Below are positions 43,880-56,141 of a stretch of DNA of 64,000 bases, piece after piece. The stretch spans positions 46,465,237-46,529,236 of the forward strand of contig NC_016133.3 of assembly GCF_000005505.3 (NCBI RefSeq), read 5' to 3'. Source of the DNA: Brachypodium distachyon. Taxonomy: Eukaryota; Streptophyta; Magnoliopsida; Poales; Poaceae. The notes under the pieces were generated by a model. It ran no database searches. It worked only from the letters and a program-made list of their open reading frames with translations, and was not told where the DNA came from. Position 1 is the stretch's first letter. The number at the start of each line of letters is the position of its first letter. The translations under genes were made by a program, and so were the position numbers.

Positions 43880-45313
43880 TCAAGAAGTGGTCAACATCTT
43901 TGCCTTCACATCAAGGTTCTCCTTGTCATTAATCGGCTTGGTGGTCGGACTTCTGATCCTCTTGATCTTGGGGCTTTCGAGCCCCTTGTGCCCGAATCCA
44001 TAGAGTCTCAGCACCTGGTTATCGGCAAAATTAAATGCTCGCTCCATACTCTTGAGGCATCGCTCTACTGGGTAATCCCCATAGCTTCCACATGGCTTAC
44101 ACCCAACAAAGTGTGTCACAAACGGCCACCGCTCATCCCCAAGCCCTGGGTGGTGGTTCTCCATCATGTCCTCATACTTGTCCACCAATCCAGCCCAGAA
44201 ACCATGCAAGTAGTATGAATTCTCTATGAATACCTTGTCCATCCACTTGTCCTTCTGCGACAGCAAGAGATATATCAGCGCAGACTGATCATCGGCCTCA
44301 AATGCTGGACGGCCCTTCAGGTTCGCAGTGAGTATCTTCCCGGCCTCCTCACGGATGAAACCCTTGGGCCCCATGGGCGCCCACGTGTCAAGAAGGTCGA
44401 GCGACCACTGGCAGTTCCGGAAGAGGAAGCTGCCGGTGTTGAGCGCTATCCATGAGTGCTTCTCGAAGAGCAAATCCTGATACCCGTGGATGATGAGGTT
44501 ATGGTTTTCATAGCGTGAGAGGGGAAGCTCGAACGCCATGTCTGTGAATAGCGCGTCACTGTCCATCCACCAGATCCACTCAACCTCCGGGTGGGAGAGC
44601 ATAAGTTTGCGGAGCAGCGGCAGCTTGGCCCAGTAACCGGCGAGCTCCTTGTCCAGGTGCGCAAGGTTGTGGACGATCTCAATGCCGTGGAGTCGACAGT
44701 AATCTATCTTGTTCTTGGTGGTCTTGAGCAGGTAGTGGTCGCCAAGCGGGTTGTCGCAAGGGCCGGGCTGTGACCCCGTGACGAGCAGGATCCTGGATTT
44801 GCCGCCGGGGACAGTGGTCGGGAAACCAGGGTTCTTCGCGAGCCATTGTCGGCGCTGCTGGTCCCAGCCGGAGATCTTGGGGCCGAGCGCGTAGTTCCCG
44901 ACCGCGGCGGCGTAGGCTGCCGCAACCTCCGAAGCGCTGAGCGCGCTGGCGTTGAAGCGGAGGCCGGCGGCGTCGAGGTCGGCGTCGGCAGGGTCGGAGG
45001 GGTCGGAGTCGGAGCGGATCTCGCGGAGGATACGGTCGATGTCCTCGACGGCCTTGGCGCCTGCGAGGGCGTCGGCGTCGGAGGGGTGGGACGGGAGGGA
45101 GAGGTTGATGCCGATGGTACCCCGGAGGACGAGGATGGTGACGAGGCCGCAGATGACGGTGATCTTGACGTTGTTGAAGGTGCGGCTGATCTTCCGCGAC
45201 CGGTGCTGGCTACTGAGCGGCGACGCTCCACGCGCCCGCGCCGCCGTCATCGGCAGGCCACCTCCCCCGCCGCCGCCCTTGCTGTTGTTGTACCCCATCC
45301 CCTCCTGCCCCAT
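43880..45313 (-). CDS. GT34 glycosyltransferase, xyloglucan 6-xylosyltransferase-like
   Basis: A predicted Golgi type II membrane enzyme that adds alpha-1,6-xylosyl (or galactosyl) units to beta-glucan-type cell-wall chains. Single exon, 477 residues from the start at 45311-45313 (MGQEGMGYNNSK, a conserved grass N terminus). An in-frame upstream ATG at 45400 would add 29 non-conserved residues. A glycine-rich cytosolic part precedes the signal anchor (about 49-69), a variable acidic stem (about 75-135) and the GT34 catalytic domain, with the DxD metal site at 251-253 (WWMDSDALF), GSFLFRNCQWSLDLLDTWAP, the acidic DDQSALIYLL and HFVGCKPCGSYGDYPVERCL. XXT and galactomannan galactosyltransferase belong to the same family; grass genes of this type are annotated as probable glycosyltransferase 2/6. 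Confidence 0.92.
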   Translation of the reverse strand: MGQEGMGYNNSKGGGGGGGLPMTAARARGASPLSSQHRSRKISRTFNNVKITVICGLVTILVLRGTIGINLSLPSHPSDADALAGAKAVEDIDRILREIRSDSDPSDPADADLDAAGLRFNASALSASEVAAAYAAAVGNYALGPKISGWDQQRRQWLAKNPGFPTTVPGGKSRILLVTGSQPGPCDNPLGDHYLLKTTKNKIDYCRLHGIEIVHNLAHLDKELAGYWAKLPLLRKLMLSHPEVEWIWWMDSDALFTDMAFELPLSRYENHNLIIHGYQDLLFEKHSWIALNTGSFLFRNCQWSLDLLDTWAPMGPKGFIREEAGKILTANLKGRPAFEADDQSALIYLLLSQKDKWMDKVFIENSYYLHGFWAGLVDKYEDMMENHHPGLGDERWPFVTHFVGCKPCGSYGDYPVERCLKSMERAFNFADNQVLRLYGFGHKGLESPKIKRIRSPTTKPINDKENLDVKAKMLTTS

Positions 45314-46962
45314 ATCCCTCCCAACCCCAACCCGAGCTCCGATTGGAATTGCAGCGTCGGGTGGGGAGTGACGAGCCTGGGTAGCGAGCGGGACTGTCAC
45401 ATGAGCTCGGCGCGGTGAGATGAGATCGGAGGCTGGGTGGGGCTGGGGGAGCGAGGCGAGAGAGGGTGGGGGCTGGCTGGGATTTGGAAGAGGGGCGAAG
45501 GACGGAGGGAGAGGAGAGGTGTTTCCTTCTCTTTCCCTTTTTTTACCCTTCTCCTGCTTCTGGGGCAGTGGGCTGTCGGCCGTTGACTCGGCTTCGGCCG
45601 CGCTCGGCGTTGCCGGCTGGGTTCACTCCGGCCCGGTGAGAGCCGTTTCGGCCGGCGCGACTCTCGCACGCGGCGTGATTTGTTTAATCCCCTCCCATTG
45701 GGTTTTCTAATAACCATGACTGACTGATGATGCAGTACCAGTTTGATTACTCGAAGCTCTTGGGATTCGACACGGAATTAATTGCGGGCCGGACGGCGCG
45801 GTTCTCGAGCTTGAGCTTGAGGTCGCCGTCGGTGGATTCAACTGACTTTTTTTTTTTGAAAGAACTGACCTTTCTCATTGCATCAGCTAACCAGCAACAG
45901 CAACCTACTATCATTGGTAACTTGTTATGCCCCGTCTAAAAACAAGGTAACTCGATTAAAAATTTAAAGTTACTAACTCCATTTCTGAATATAAGTAGTC
46001 ATACAGTTGTTCTAAATCAAACTTCTCCGATTTTGATTAAGTTTACCGGGTCTAGCGGGAAATCTTCGTCGTCAAGTTTTCAGTCCTGATTGTATCACCG
46101 CGGTCTGTGATGGCACCAACTCTTTTGAAGCAAGATCCCTTTCTTTGAACGAAAGTTCATTTCTTTGGAAGCACATCCCAATTTAGCTTGAAACATATAT
46201 GCATTTCAAGTGATCTTTTCTTTTGTCCAATGGAAGCAGATTCCTATTTCAGTTCAAGCATTTCTCTCATCGATGGTCACAATTTTGCGTTGTCGTGAAA
46301 ACACCCATTTGATTCAAAGTTTTGTTACTTCGTGGCAGATTATAGTTGTCGTGGAAGCAATTTTTTCTAATCAATGAAAACATAATTTACTATGTTGAAA
46401 AAACCTATTACATTTGATAGATTTCTTAAGCAAGAAAGAAAATTCAAGTAACACTAGAAGCAAACAAATTCAATAACGAAGTACCCATTTTTTAAGATCG
46501 AAGCAAATTGAAGTAGCATTGGAAGCAAAACAAATTCAATAAGAAAACACCGGTATTTTTTTAAAATAGAAGCAATTCAAGTAACACGGGAAGCAAGATT
46601 TGTTGAATAAGGATTGAAGCAAAATCAAGTAACATTGGAAGCAATTTTCTTTTTGAAAGTTTAAGGTACCAAGTGTCAGAATAAACTCTCAAATAATGAA
46701 TTTTTTTAAAGGGAAAACATAATATAATCAACTGTAGTTAATCCCTTGACTCAGTACTACTACAACGCTAAGAAAAGATACCAACTCCAAATAAACTCAT
46801 ATATTATTTTTAAGATACTCCAAATAGACTGCATGCACAAATTGCATGTGATCCGTAGGTGTTAGCATATTTTTAAAATACAATTACATTTGCACACATG
46901 AAGGAGTTTGCTAATAAAATTGGAAGTGCCATCTAAAAACTAGTAGCACATAGTATATTATT
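45314..46962. other. 5' flank of the GT34 gene and repeats
   Basis: The first 350 bp is GC- and GA-rich promoter-like DNA. A small poly(T) insertion with a 7-bp direct repeat AACTGAC lies at 45840-45869. At 46430-46650 a degenerate 70-80 bp motif GAAGCAA..TTCAAGTAACAT..GGAAGCAA is repeated about four times. A MITE-like start is at about 45974. Confidence 0.4.
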
Positions 46963-47302
46963 GTCGTTGTTCCAAAATATAAGGTGTATTTTGTTTCAAA
47001 GACAAGCATTTGACACGCAATTACTCTCTTGCTACCTTCATTTCAAAATGTAGGGCATGTGAGTTTTTTTGTTTGTCAATCTTTCTAAAGCCTAACCAAA
47101 CTTATTACCTTCATTTCAAAGAATATCAGCATCAAATGTCAAACCAACATACTATGAAAATCTATTAACAATGTGTCTAATGATCTTCCTTTGACAGTGT
47201 GGATGTTGATTTTATTTTTTTTATAAAATTTGTCCCAAACTATAAAATGTTTGACAATCAATTAAAAGGTTATATACCCCACATTTTGGAACAGAGGGAA
47301 TA
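46963..47302. mobile_element. Mariner/Stowaway-like MITE, about 340 bp
   Basis: The left end GTTGTTCCAAAATATAAGG pairs with the right end, which in reverse complement reads CTCTGTTCCAAAATGTGGGG. The left CTCCCT end is worn away. No coding capacity. Confidence 0.5.
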
Positions 47303-48452
47303 GTACATGACTTGTCTGACATAAAAAAGATGTCATTAGATTCGTATTCAAAAGAACTTCCTTATGATTATGATTTTCTATCTCATACATAACGTAATGA
47401 TGTAAATATTGTTTAAAGACTTTTCTTAACGAAACAAAATATGCCTTCCATTTTGGAATCGAGGTACGCCATACTGTTACTATGCCTACAATTTTCTTCT
47501 ATGCTAGATGCTCTATATTATGTATGAAAAGAGACGTGGGTGTACTAGTAATATAATGCTTCCATTCCGAAATATAAATGTTTGAGTTTTAAATTTAAAT
47601 TATCAGGATTGTAAACTAAAATTCTGGATTTTGAAATTAAGTATTGATTTTTTTTTCACCCAAGACGCCAATTCCTAATTTTAATTATCATTATAAATTA
47701 TAACTTTTATGCAGGATCTGGTAAGTAGGTTTCATGCCCGCCGTAGTTATGTTGCCTGGCGGTTTTTTTCCCCTTTTTGCCTTGACCTCTGCTCTGGGTC
47801 CTCGAACATTTTGTATTTCCGTTATGCAAGTAATGGAAAGGGGAGAAATCCTGGGTCGAAAAAATAAATCATAACTTTTGACGTGGACATAATAGAACAC
47901 AATAATAAATATTTCTAAGAGAGATAAGCTTCTCTACAGGCAACAGATTTGTAGAATTGATCGCAACGTAGTTTCTCATTCTTGGTTCAGATTACTGTTT
48001 TTTTACTGAATCAATGTAAACATTATGTTCAGTCACTGAAAATGCTTTCACATGATTCTGGTTCTTTAACCTGGAACCAGCAAGAGATTGTGATGTGATA
48101 ACAGAAGTAGCTTTTACATCAGGCTTCTACATTGCCCGAACATCCAAGGAAATACTCTCATATTTTATCAGAGTAACTCAAAGAATCTTGTACTTTTGAT
48201 TATAACTTCGAAATCGTATATAATACACAGGAGCTTATGTACAATTGTACATCATGTAAACTGCAAAATACAATACCTATACAGATATACAGCAGTCTAC
48301 AATTGTAAATTCATAATGTCCACTTCACATGCCATTGTCACTGTAGGCAACCTACAAGCTGACAAGTTAAAAGCATAACTCGTTATTGGTGGTGCCAGTA
48401 ACTCGTCAATGATGCATATGGGCCATATGGCCTTTCAAGTGAAGCATTTTGC
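47303..48452. other. Intergenic, no recognised gene
   Basis: AT-rich with fragments resembling MITE ends near 47445 and 47560. The right part is the 3' flank of the PPR gene. Confidence 0.35.
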
Positions 48453-50822
48453 TCAACAATCACATGGAACAAGGCTTGCAAGTTTGTCCATTGCAAGCTT
48501 CATGATTCTGGTGTTTCCATTTTGTTTAGCAGCAGAACAAAGTAAACTCCAGGCTGAAGCACTAGATTCTGAAGGGACTACACTAATAATGAAATGCTCT
48601 GCTTCCCTGAACATTCCGGCGCGACCCAAAACCTCAATCATATGGGAGTAGTGAGCTTCTGAAGGTTGTATTTTGTACACCTCAGTCATCGACACAAAGA
48701 ACTGGAAGGCTTCACTAACAAGGCCAACTTCTGCACAGGCCTTCAGTACAGATAAGAATGCGAGTGAAGTTGGTATTTTTTCTTTTCTTAACATCTGCAC
48801 AAACAGGTCAATGGCTATCTCTGGACAGCCATTTTCTAGATGAGCTATGATTACTGAAGTCCAACAAGAAGCATTCTTGTCAGACATATATCTGAAGGCA
48901 TCAAATGCATCTTTGACGGTACCGCACTTGGAGTACATGTCAATAAGGTGACTGCTGATACAAGGTTTAGAGGCGAGGCCACGCTTAGTAAGGTAGGCAT
49001 GTGCTTGAAGCCCTTCACAAAGAAGTTTCAACTTTCCACAAGAAGTCAAGATGTGACATGCAGTTGGGTAGTCAAGAACCCCGCCAGAACGTTGGATAAC
49101 ATGAAAAAGATTAAGTACTCCAATATGATCACCAGCTTGAGAAAATTCTTTAACCAGCGTATCCCAAGAAATCTCACGGTTTGAGAGTGATAAGCACAGC
49201 TTAAGGGCCTGGTGGAACTGCCCTTCTCTCAAGTAAAAGCTGATCAGGCTTTTCACAACAGAAGCATGTGTTCCATAACCATTTCTGACAGAGTTACCAT
49301 GGATCTCTATGCCACCTACGACATCCCCAAGATCTATACAAGCTGTAAGTACAGAAGTATAAGTGAATTCATTAGGTCGCACATGGTCTAACTGCATCCT
49401 CCTAAATAAATGCAGTGCTCTTTCAAACTGGCCATTCAAACAGTTGCCTGAGATTACTGCAGACCATTCGGCTGTACCTGGATACTTGGTTGTTGAAAAC
49501 AGAAGATGTGATTCCTCCAAACAACCGCATTTCGCATACATGTCGACCAGCGAACTTGTGACAAAGGCGTCTGAATTCATGTTAAGCTTCAAAATGTAGG
49601 CGTGTAACATCCTTCCTGCTGCTAAATCTAGATCAGAAGCACATGACCTCAAACTACTGGCCACGATGAACTGGTCAAACTTTCCCTGAACCAGCAAATG
49701 GTATCGTAGCATTCTCAAAGGAAGCACACATTGTGCCTTATGAAGAGTGGCCCAGTTGACATACATATCCATGAGGGCACTCATAACATGCTTATCTGAA
49801 TCCAGACCTGCTCTAATGAGGTAGCCATGTATTTCCATACCATAATCGAAAGCTCCTCTTCTGGTAACAACATGCAGAATGCTACCCAATGTAAACTCAT
49901 CGCATTCTGAGCCCTCAAACATCATAGCACGGAAGTGGGACAAGGCCTGCTCATCACACATGTTATCTGCATAGCACTGGATAACAGTATTGGAAGACAC
50001 TAGATCCTTGTCATCCATGTCATCGAACACCTTCTGCATCAGGTGCAGTTCACTGGACTTCCCATAGAACTCGATCAGGCAGTTCTCCAAGAACCCACTG
50101 TTAGAGAACCCTAACTTGATGATGCAGCAGTGCAATTGATGTCCCAAACTTAGATTGGCCAAACTAGAAGCTGCCCTGAGTGCAACAGACAGCGTGAACG
50201 CATCACACCTAATGCCGGCGTGGACCATTTCCACAAACAGCATTACCGCCTCGGCATGGCAGCCGTTCTCAGTGTAGCCGCTGAGCATGGAAGTCCAAGA
50301 AACCAAATCAGGTGTGGCAATGCCATTGAACACCTTCTCGGCGCAACCTAGCGATCGGCAGCTTGCGTACATGGTGAGGAGGCCGTTTGCCACGAAGAGG
50401 TCGGCCCCCACGTATCCCATCTTGGCAGCGGCGCAATGGAGCTGCCTTCCAAATCTTTGGCTCCCAATGGCCGCGCAGGCGCGAAGCGCAACTGAGAAGA
50501 CGAACCCGTCGGGCCTCAGTGACCACGCCATCATGCGGAGGAGCAGGACCAGCGCCTCAGACGCGGGGCCATGTGTGGCGTACCCGGACATTATAGCGGT
50601 CCAGGCAACGAGGGACCTGGCCGGCGGCGGCATTGCATCGAACACCTGCCTCGCGGGCTCCATTCGGCCGGCGCGCGTATGTGCGCGAAGCAGCGAGTAC
50701 TGCGCCGTGGCGGAAGACGAGGACGCATCTGGTACGGTTGTCGTGGACTTGTGTCGGGTGGCATGGGTGACGCCTCTGCAGATACAGGACGAGCGCGGCA
50801 ACAATGGAGGAGGCAGCGCCAT
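48453..50822 (-). CDS. Pentatricopeptide repeat protein (PLS class, E-type end)
   Basis: A predicted organellar RNA-binding protein, likely in C-to-U editing or RNA processing. Single exon, 789 residues. The N terminus ([20 protein letters not shown]) is basic and serine-rich, as in mitochondrial or plastid presequences. From about residue 40 to 730 PPR motifs follow one another, many with the PLS signatures such as [40 protein letters not shown] and [20 protein letters not shown]. The end (residues about 725-789, [21 protein letters not shown] and following) resembles an E motif; there is no DYW domain, so any editing role would need a partner deaminase. One repeat region (about residue 365) looks shortened. 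Intronless, as is usual for the family. Confidence 0.93.
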   Translation of the reverse strand: MALPPPLLPRSSCICRGVTHATRHKSTTTVPDASSSSATAQYSLLRAHTRAGRMEPARQVFDAMPPPARSLVAWTAIMSGYATHGPASEALVLLLRMMAWSLRPDGFVFSVALRACAAIGSQRFGRQLHCAAAKMGYVGADLFVANGLLTMYASCRSLGCAEKVFNGIATPDLVSWTSMLSGYTENGCHAEAVMLFVEMVHAGIRCDAFTLSVALRAASSLANLSLGHQLHCCIIKLGFSNSGFLENCLIEFYGKSSELHLMQKVFDDMDDKDLVSSNTVIQCYADNMCDEQALSHFRAMMFEGSECDEFTLGSILHVVTRRGAFDYGMEIHGYLIRAGLDSDKHVMSALMDMYVNWATLHKAQCVLPLRMLRYHLLVQGKFDQFIVASSLRSCASDLDLAAGRMLHAYILKLNMNSDAFVTSSLVDMYAKCGCLEESHLLFSTTKYPGTAEWSAVISGNCLNGQFERALHLFRRMQLDHVRPNEFTYTSVLTACIDLGDVVGGIEIHGNSVRNGYGTHASVVKSLISFYLREGQFHQALKLCLSLSNREISWDTLVKEFSQAGDHIGVLNLFHVIQRSGGVLDYPTACHILTSCGKLKLLCEGLQAHAYLTKRGLASKPCISSHLIDMYSKCGTVKDAFDAFRYMSDKNASCWTSVIIAHLENGCPEIAIDLFVQMLRKEKIPTSLAFLSVLKACAEVGLVSEAFQFFVSMTEVYKIQPSEAHYSHMIEVLGRAGMFREAEHFIISVVPSESSASAWSLLCSAAKQNGNTRIMKLAMDKLASLVPCDC

Positions 50823-51180
50823 AGGAGCCGCTTCCTCGGTGAGGAGGATTCGAATGGAGTGGTCAGGAAGAAGAGAAGGATAAAGGACGCGACTCTGGCG
50901 CGACGGTAGGCGCTACTGTCTCGAGTCTCGACGCGCCTACGGTCTAGCCTAACAAGAGCGTGCGAGAGGAAACTACGGCCCACGGACCGTCGCCAGAACT
51001 ACCGGGCTGAGGCCCACGTTGTAAAAGCGGCCACGAACATGTCTGCTACCAGTTTAGTCTGGGCTGCATAGAATTGGGCATCCATCTCTTTCTTTCGTCC
51101 TGCATGCTTTCGTTCACATTCATAAACTTCTTTTTATAATCAGCACATAACAAATTTATCATTCCTTCTCAAATATTTTT
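50823..51180. other. 5' flank of the PPR gene
   Basis: Presumed promoter and leader of the minus-strand PPR gene; GC-rich near the gene, becoming AT-rich. No TATA box is obvious. Confidence 0.35.
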
Positions 51181-51480
51181 TTATCATTCAATCTGATAAT
51201 TCACAGGCGATCGAACTGATGGAGGTTTTTCGGCTACAGCTTCTGCAACAATCTTTCTTGATTGTCGAGTTTGTATGTACGGATTTGGCATGGTGTCTAT
51301 TGAATTCTGTCCAAGGACAGCTAATGAGGTTTCTCATGGGATTGCTAAAAGGTTGCTTTAATTATGAATTCTCATGTTTGGGACAAAGATCATCCTAGCT
51401 TTATTTTGCTTTTGTTGCTGAACAATGTAAACCTTTTTGATGATCAATAAAACTAGTCAATGGCATTCCTTAAAAAAAAA
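51181..51480 (+). pseudogene. LINE 3' remnant with RNase H-like (RVT_3) end
   Basis: A frame at about 51285-51360 reads IEFCPRTANEVSHGIAKRLL and then a stop. This is the typical end of the RNase H-like domain of plant non-LTR retroelements. A 3' UTR follows with GATCAATAAAACTAG and an A run at 51472-51480. It is 5'-truncated; the left edge and target duplication are unclear. Confidence 0.6.
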
Positions 51481-52730
51481 CATCCAAGAATAATAGTAGA
51501 CCGCACATAGTTAGCACACATTGCTCAAACTTCTAGCCTTTGACATATTCCGTTAACCACCAGAAAATTATGACAAATCAAGACCTTTTTTCCATCAAAC
51601 TGTTGGAATTTTGACTAGCATGGGCTCAACCTGTGTAGCATAGTTCAATAATTCCTATAAATCCCAAAGTCTCATGTGAATGTTCAGAAGCTGAAACGCT
51701 TTCATTAGTACACCATGAATACATGCAAGTAAATGGTGCATGAATGGACCATGAATACTTAATAGATGCACTCGTGGTTCATAATACGTGAAAACTAATG
51801 GCTGCACTAATGAACCATGAATACGTGTGATCCATGGCTCAGGACATTGAATACGATTCATGGCTCAGGACATTGAATACGATTCAGCAGCTCTTTGTTT
51901 CACTTTCGACATCACCGTTTGCCTCCCTCTATTGTGTCTACGTAAAGAGGTCGCTCCTCCGTCGAGAGACACACGAGACACGCCACAATCTATGCGACTG
52001 CCACCCGGTTCCAGAGCTTTGTACCGCTGCTCAGGTCTTTCCCATCCCGCCTCGTGACGTACACTTCGGTTTGGGACAGTAGACCTCTGGAACCTGTCTC
52101 TTCAGGTTTTGTACGGAAGAAGGACAATAGGGTTTTTGGGGAGCGCTCTAGCACGACTATTGGCTTCTTCTTCATCTTCACCACGGACGATGACAATCAC
52201 TTCCCCGACGACGACTACTTTCCTGACATTGCCAACCTGTTCGACGACATGGCTGATGTTGGCAACACTGCTACTGCGAACGGATCGGGTTCGTACGTGT
52301 TTCTGTCTCATTTATTCGAGATTTTGCTACCATTTCTTGTTCTAGCAAATGATTTAGATTTGCTTCGTTCACCTTCTGGGTTCTGCTCATATTCTTGACT
52401 AGTTTGCATGGCTAGTTTAATTTGTGTTCTTCTCATCATGATTTATCTACTATTTTTATGGATTAAATCTCACAGTAATTGCTCATATTTCCAACACTAT
52501 CTACATTTAAAAAATTATAAAGCAAGAAAATTTGGATAACTATTAGCAATAAGTAACCACAAAAAGGCCAGCTATACATGAATACATGATCTGTTACTAC
52601 ACAACACGACTATATAATTATTTGAGAAAATTGCAAACATCAGATGAAATATCCAAAAGAAAATACCGCATGTTCAAGCTGATGCAACAGAAACAACACG
52701 ATCTAAAGTGCCTCAGCTAGAAATTATAAA
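51481..52730. other. Intergenic with unassigned frames
   Basis: It holds a CATGAATAC-rich stretch (51690-51840), a 26-bp tandem duplication (51834-51885) and a GC-richer segment (52000-52310) with overlapping plus-strand frames, including an acidic one at 52054-52398 (TTDDDNHFPDDDYFPDIANL). I recognise no family and cannot support a gene call. Confidence 0.35.
51834..51885. repeat. 26-bp perfect tandem duplication
   Basis: ATGGCTCAGGACATTGAATA followed by CGATTC occurs twice without a gap (51834 and 51860). Confidence 0.95.
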
Positions 52731-53259
52731 GAGTAAAACACATCATTAGTCCATGAACTCGGCAAAAAATGAACACTTTACTCTACGAACTCGGAAAACG
52801 CACACTTAAACCCCTAAAGTGGGACTACTGTGTCACTTTAGTGCTAAAACGGTTCGACGAGGTTTAATACCACCACGTCGGCTTCAGTGACCCCTTCATC
52901 GGCGTTCTCTCGTCAAAATTGAGCATTGTGGGCTTGATAGCAACCTTAGGCGAGGCGGCGGCTGCAACGGCGTGGTTCTCAAGGCCCTACGATCCCCGTC
53001 TGGGCGTGGCCGACTTGCCCCTCGCGAGCGTCTCGGGCAAGGTGATTTTGGAAAAAAAAATCCTGAGAAAATCGAGTAGCAGCCTGCAGTCTTGACGGAA
53101 GCTGACGTGGTGGCCACGTGGCGTATTTAAGTCTCGACAAACCATTTTTGGACTAAAGTGACACAATAGTCCCAGTTTAGGGTTTTAGTGTGCGTTTTTC
53201 GAGTTCGTGGACTAAAGTGTTTATTTTTGTCGAGTTCGTGTACTAGGTGTATTTTACTC
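52731..53259. mobile_element. Mutator-like foldback MITE
   Basis: The left end GAGTAAAACACATCATTAGT and the right end (reverse complement GAGTAAAATACACCTAGTAC) start inverted arms of about 150 bp that share GAACTCG, CGCACACT and GGGACTA blocks. The flanks AATTATAAA and AATTATATA match at 8 of 9 positions, the 9-bp duplication expected of Mutator-type elements. The centre (52910-53100) is GC-rich with no family match. Confidence 0.75.
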
Positions 53260-54108
53260 AATTATATACATGTCAATTGTAGGTAGCAAGCATCTAGCAG
53301 CTAATTGATGCGTCTGGATGGAAAATTATTTCAGAGTCATGGTAGTTTTGTCTTGCATCATGAATACATGCTGGAAGCACCACAATCACAAGGTCTATAT
53401 GTTGTGAAAGAAAAGATGCACACACATCAGTTAGTATGCCTAATATAAAACAATCTTCAATAGAATAGAAAGTTCCTTGTGGTGTATCACAAAGTACCAT
53501 ACTACCTTGAGAATTAATACGCGAGAAGCGAAACAAAGTCACCATATGCACCCAGAAATGAAGTTAGCACCCTAAAAAAAAGAAACTACCATGTAGGAAG
53601 CAACAAAGTCATTGTACACTGACCTAAATGCTACCACCACATCACGACCGCAAGAAAATCACCACCCTTTATGCAGTAGAAAGTAACCATGAAATATTAG
53701 TTCAATATGCCTTCGAAAATACTCCCTTACATAATTCTCGTCGAAATATTACATGTATCTAGGCACTTTTTAGAAATAGATACATCCATTTTTGATTTTT
53801 GACAAATTTGAGACAAGAATTATGAAACGGAGGGAGTACGCTTCAACAAAAAGTTACTATGACATGCACCATAAAGTTTCTGCAGAAATAACATGGAGTG
53901 AAAACGAAAAGAACTGCAAACCATTGACAAAGCCGAGCCATTTTAATTTGTAAATAGAGTGAGCAAAACGTGTTCACTTTTGAAATGTTACACACAAGAT
54001 TTATTCCATATGTCGGTCGTAGTCAACTGGTAGACGGGCAACAGCATAGTGCAAGACTCGTTCTCCCAACCACACCAATCTCTTGTAGCTAGGTTACAGC
54101 GTCATTGA
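53260..54108. other. 3' flank of the copper chaperone gene and intergenic DNA
   Basis: AT-rich, with one Stowaway MITE (53722-53836). Its right part is probably the 3' UTR of the minus-strand copper chaperone gene. Confidence 0.35.
53722..53836. mobile_element. Stowaway MITE
   Basis: It begins CTCCCTTACATAATTCTCGT and ends GAATTATGAAACGGAGGGAG, with TA on both sides; 115 bp. It is closely similar in sequence to the MITE at 34157-34266. Confidence 0.88.
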
Positions 54109-54972
54109 TCAAGCATCAGTATTGGCCGGGGGTGCTTCCGGTGTAGTCTCGGCGGCAGGTACCGGTGCCGAAGTGGCTTCGGCCTCCCAGAAAGAGGTCT
54201 TCTTCCCCGTCTTGGAAACCGTCTGGAAGACGTCTTCTGGTTTGACATTGCCCTTCACAGTCACCTTCTGCTCCTTCATGTCTATGTCGAAGGTCTCGAC
54301 GCCTGCTTCCACGAGACAAAGCATTAGTTAGGAGCTATGGATTATATGATCCGTGTGTGGTTCAAATGCAAAAAATAATAATCTTATATTCTCTCTGTGT
54401 GGTTCAATTCCAACAAATTTGCGGTGGATTGTGTTTCCAGTTGTTGCCATCGTACGAAGCCATTCTCTTCGTGGTAAATTAATCATATTCTCATCAGTTT
54501 ACGAAAGAAGCATAAACATTTATAGCATGGAATGGAACTTATGGAAGCACAGAGACGCATAGAGAAGCTAACCTTGCATTTTGGTGAGGACCCTTTTAAC
54601 CGCTCCTGAACATCCTTCGCACGACATGGCAACCTTGAGGACAACAGTCTGCGCATAGCAAGATAAAATGATTTTGCTTTCGTTAAACTCAACACACCAA
54701 ACAAAGATCATCTCATCTAAGCTTATTTCGAGTCAACTGATATGGGGATTTATGCACAACAAAGGGACCGTAACTCCATGGCCCGTACCTTCTTGTCATT
54801 TCTGAATTCTGAAGTTCAGCAATAACAAAAACAAAAGGATGGGAGCAGAAATCATATCCATCTCTCCTACTACTTTTTTCATATATATGTTTATCTTCTT
54901 GATTTGGTCAATTCAAAAGCATTAGAATAGAGAATCAGGAGGGAGGGAAGGAGATGGTACCTCGGAGGCCAT
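54109..54972 (-). CDS. ATX1/CCH-like copper chaperone (HMA domain)
   Basis: A predicted cytosolic copper(I) chaperone delivering copper to P-type ATPases. Three exons: 54961-54972 (only MASE), 54573-54648 and 54109-54302; 93 residues with consistent phase. The HMA domain carries the metal site M12-S-C14-E-G-C17 (MSCEGC), followed by [20 protein letters not shown] and the conserved [20 protein letters not shown]. The C-terminal tail (about residues 73-93) is alanine/proline/threonine-rich; similar tails are found in plant CCH proteins and are absent from yeast Atx1. The tiny first exon, ending right before the first beta strand, is the usual structure for this plant family. Confidence 0.93.
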
Positions 54973-56141
54973 GGTTCGCAGCTGCAGGAAGAATCAAACG
55001 AGCTGGGAAGGAGGAGAATTAGGAGACGGCCGGGGATGTTGATTCACGTGGGAGGAGAGAGCTTCGGGTGGTGCCTGGGTGTGTCTGCCCTGATTTTATG
55101 GAATTGGGGCGACTTAAATAGATACAGGAAGATCGAAGATGCGTAGCACGAAAGCACAATGCGCGCCGTGACCGGTGGGTGGACGTGCACCAAACACGCG
55201 AAAAGGCTGGGTGAGAAAAGCATCGTCTTCGAAGAAGTGGGGGAAAAAAGGATTGGGGATTTCCTATTGATGGTATAGGCGGGGATGATCCGACCCGGCC
55301 GGCCTGCCTTGCGTTGCCTTGCCTGGGTAGTACAATAGTACGGGAAGTACAGCCTCCCTTGTGCAGTACAGATGTACATTTGCTACTTGCAAGATTCTCT
55401 CACCCCAAAAGAAGTATTCATCATCAATCAACCTGAAAGATCGATTCGGTTAGGATCTCCACGTTACCTACAGTTAATGGTAAATAACTTATTCAATGAG
55501 TAATGTTTCATATTAATTCCACAGTATGCTAGGATTATATTTGATGGTGTATAATAATAACAATGTCGACTCATAGTTGGCTTTTAATCAACTTTTTATA
55601 CTAATATGACTTTTGGAGAATAGTATGACTTTCGCGAAGAGATAATTTTCTTCTTTCTTCTCTAGTTTTCTTTGTCCATTATCCGCCACAGAAATTTTCA
55701 AATAAGAGTTATTAAGAATCAATCGTTGTTGATGTCCCTGTAGTTTCTGTTGTTGCCGTATGCCAACCGTAGCATATCCGACACAACAAATTAAACTAAC
55801 ATATTATTTAAACAACGTATGTACTTATTGACTAATATAAATACCATAGAGGCATGTACATGGCAAATCAAATCTTAAACACATGGCAAATCATATCTGA
55901 TTTGGTATCATTAGAGCTTATTGTCTAAGATTCCATCTACCACATTCTAGATCGCCTCCAACCTTATCACCATCCAAGTGAATTTAGAGAACTTCTTTTT
56001 GTCAAAGACCCAAGCCATTTTGGGTTGTGTTGCTAGTAATATGTCTACATCCACTACTCTCACAGTTGTCCAAGACAGAGCTGGATTCAGTGACCTGCCC
56101 CTCGCAAGTCATAACATAACTTACTCCACTAGAGGGTAGAT
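54973..56141. other. 5' flank of the copper chaperone gene and repeat-like DNA
   Basis: Proximal promoter-like DNA is followed by AT-rich sequence. A diverged third copy of the AGAGTC repeat element lies at about 55480-55735 (GCGAAGAGATAATTTTCTTC, AAATAAGAGTTATTAAGA). No gene is seen. Confidence 0.4.

Noticed and set aside
45840..45869. A fifth micro-retroposon (poly(T) insert between AACTGAC repeats)
   Set aside because: The direct repeat is only 7 bp, so chance or slippage is too likely to call it.
52054..52398. 114-codon acidic ORF as a novel small gene
   Set aside because: Overlapping frames are equally open, no domain or conserved motif is visible, and the region lies next to transposons.
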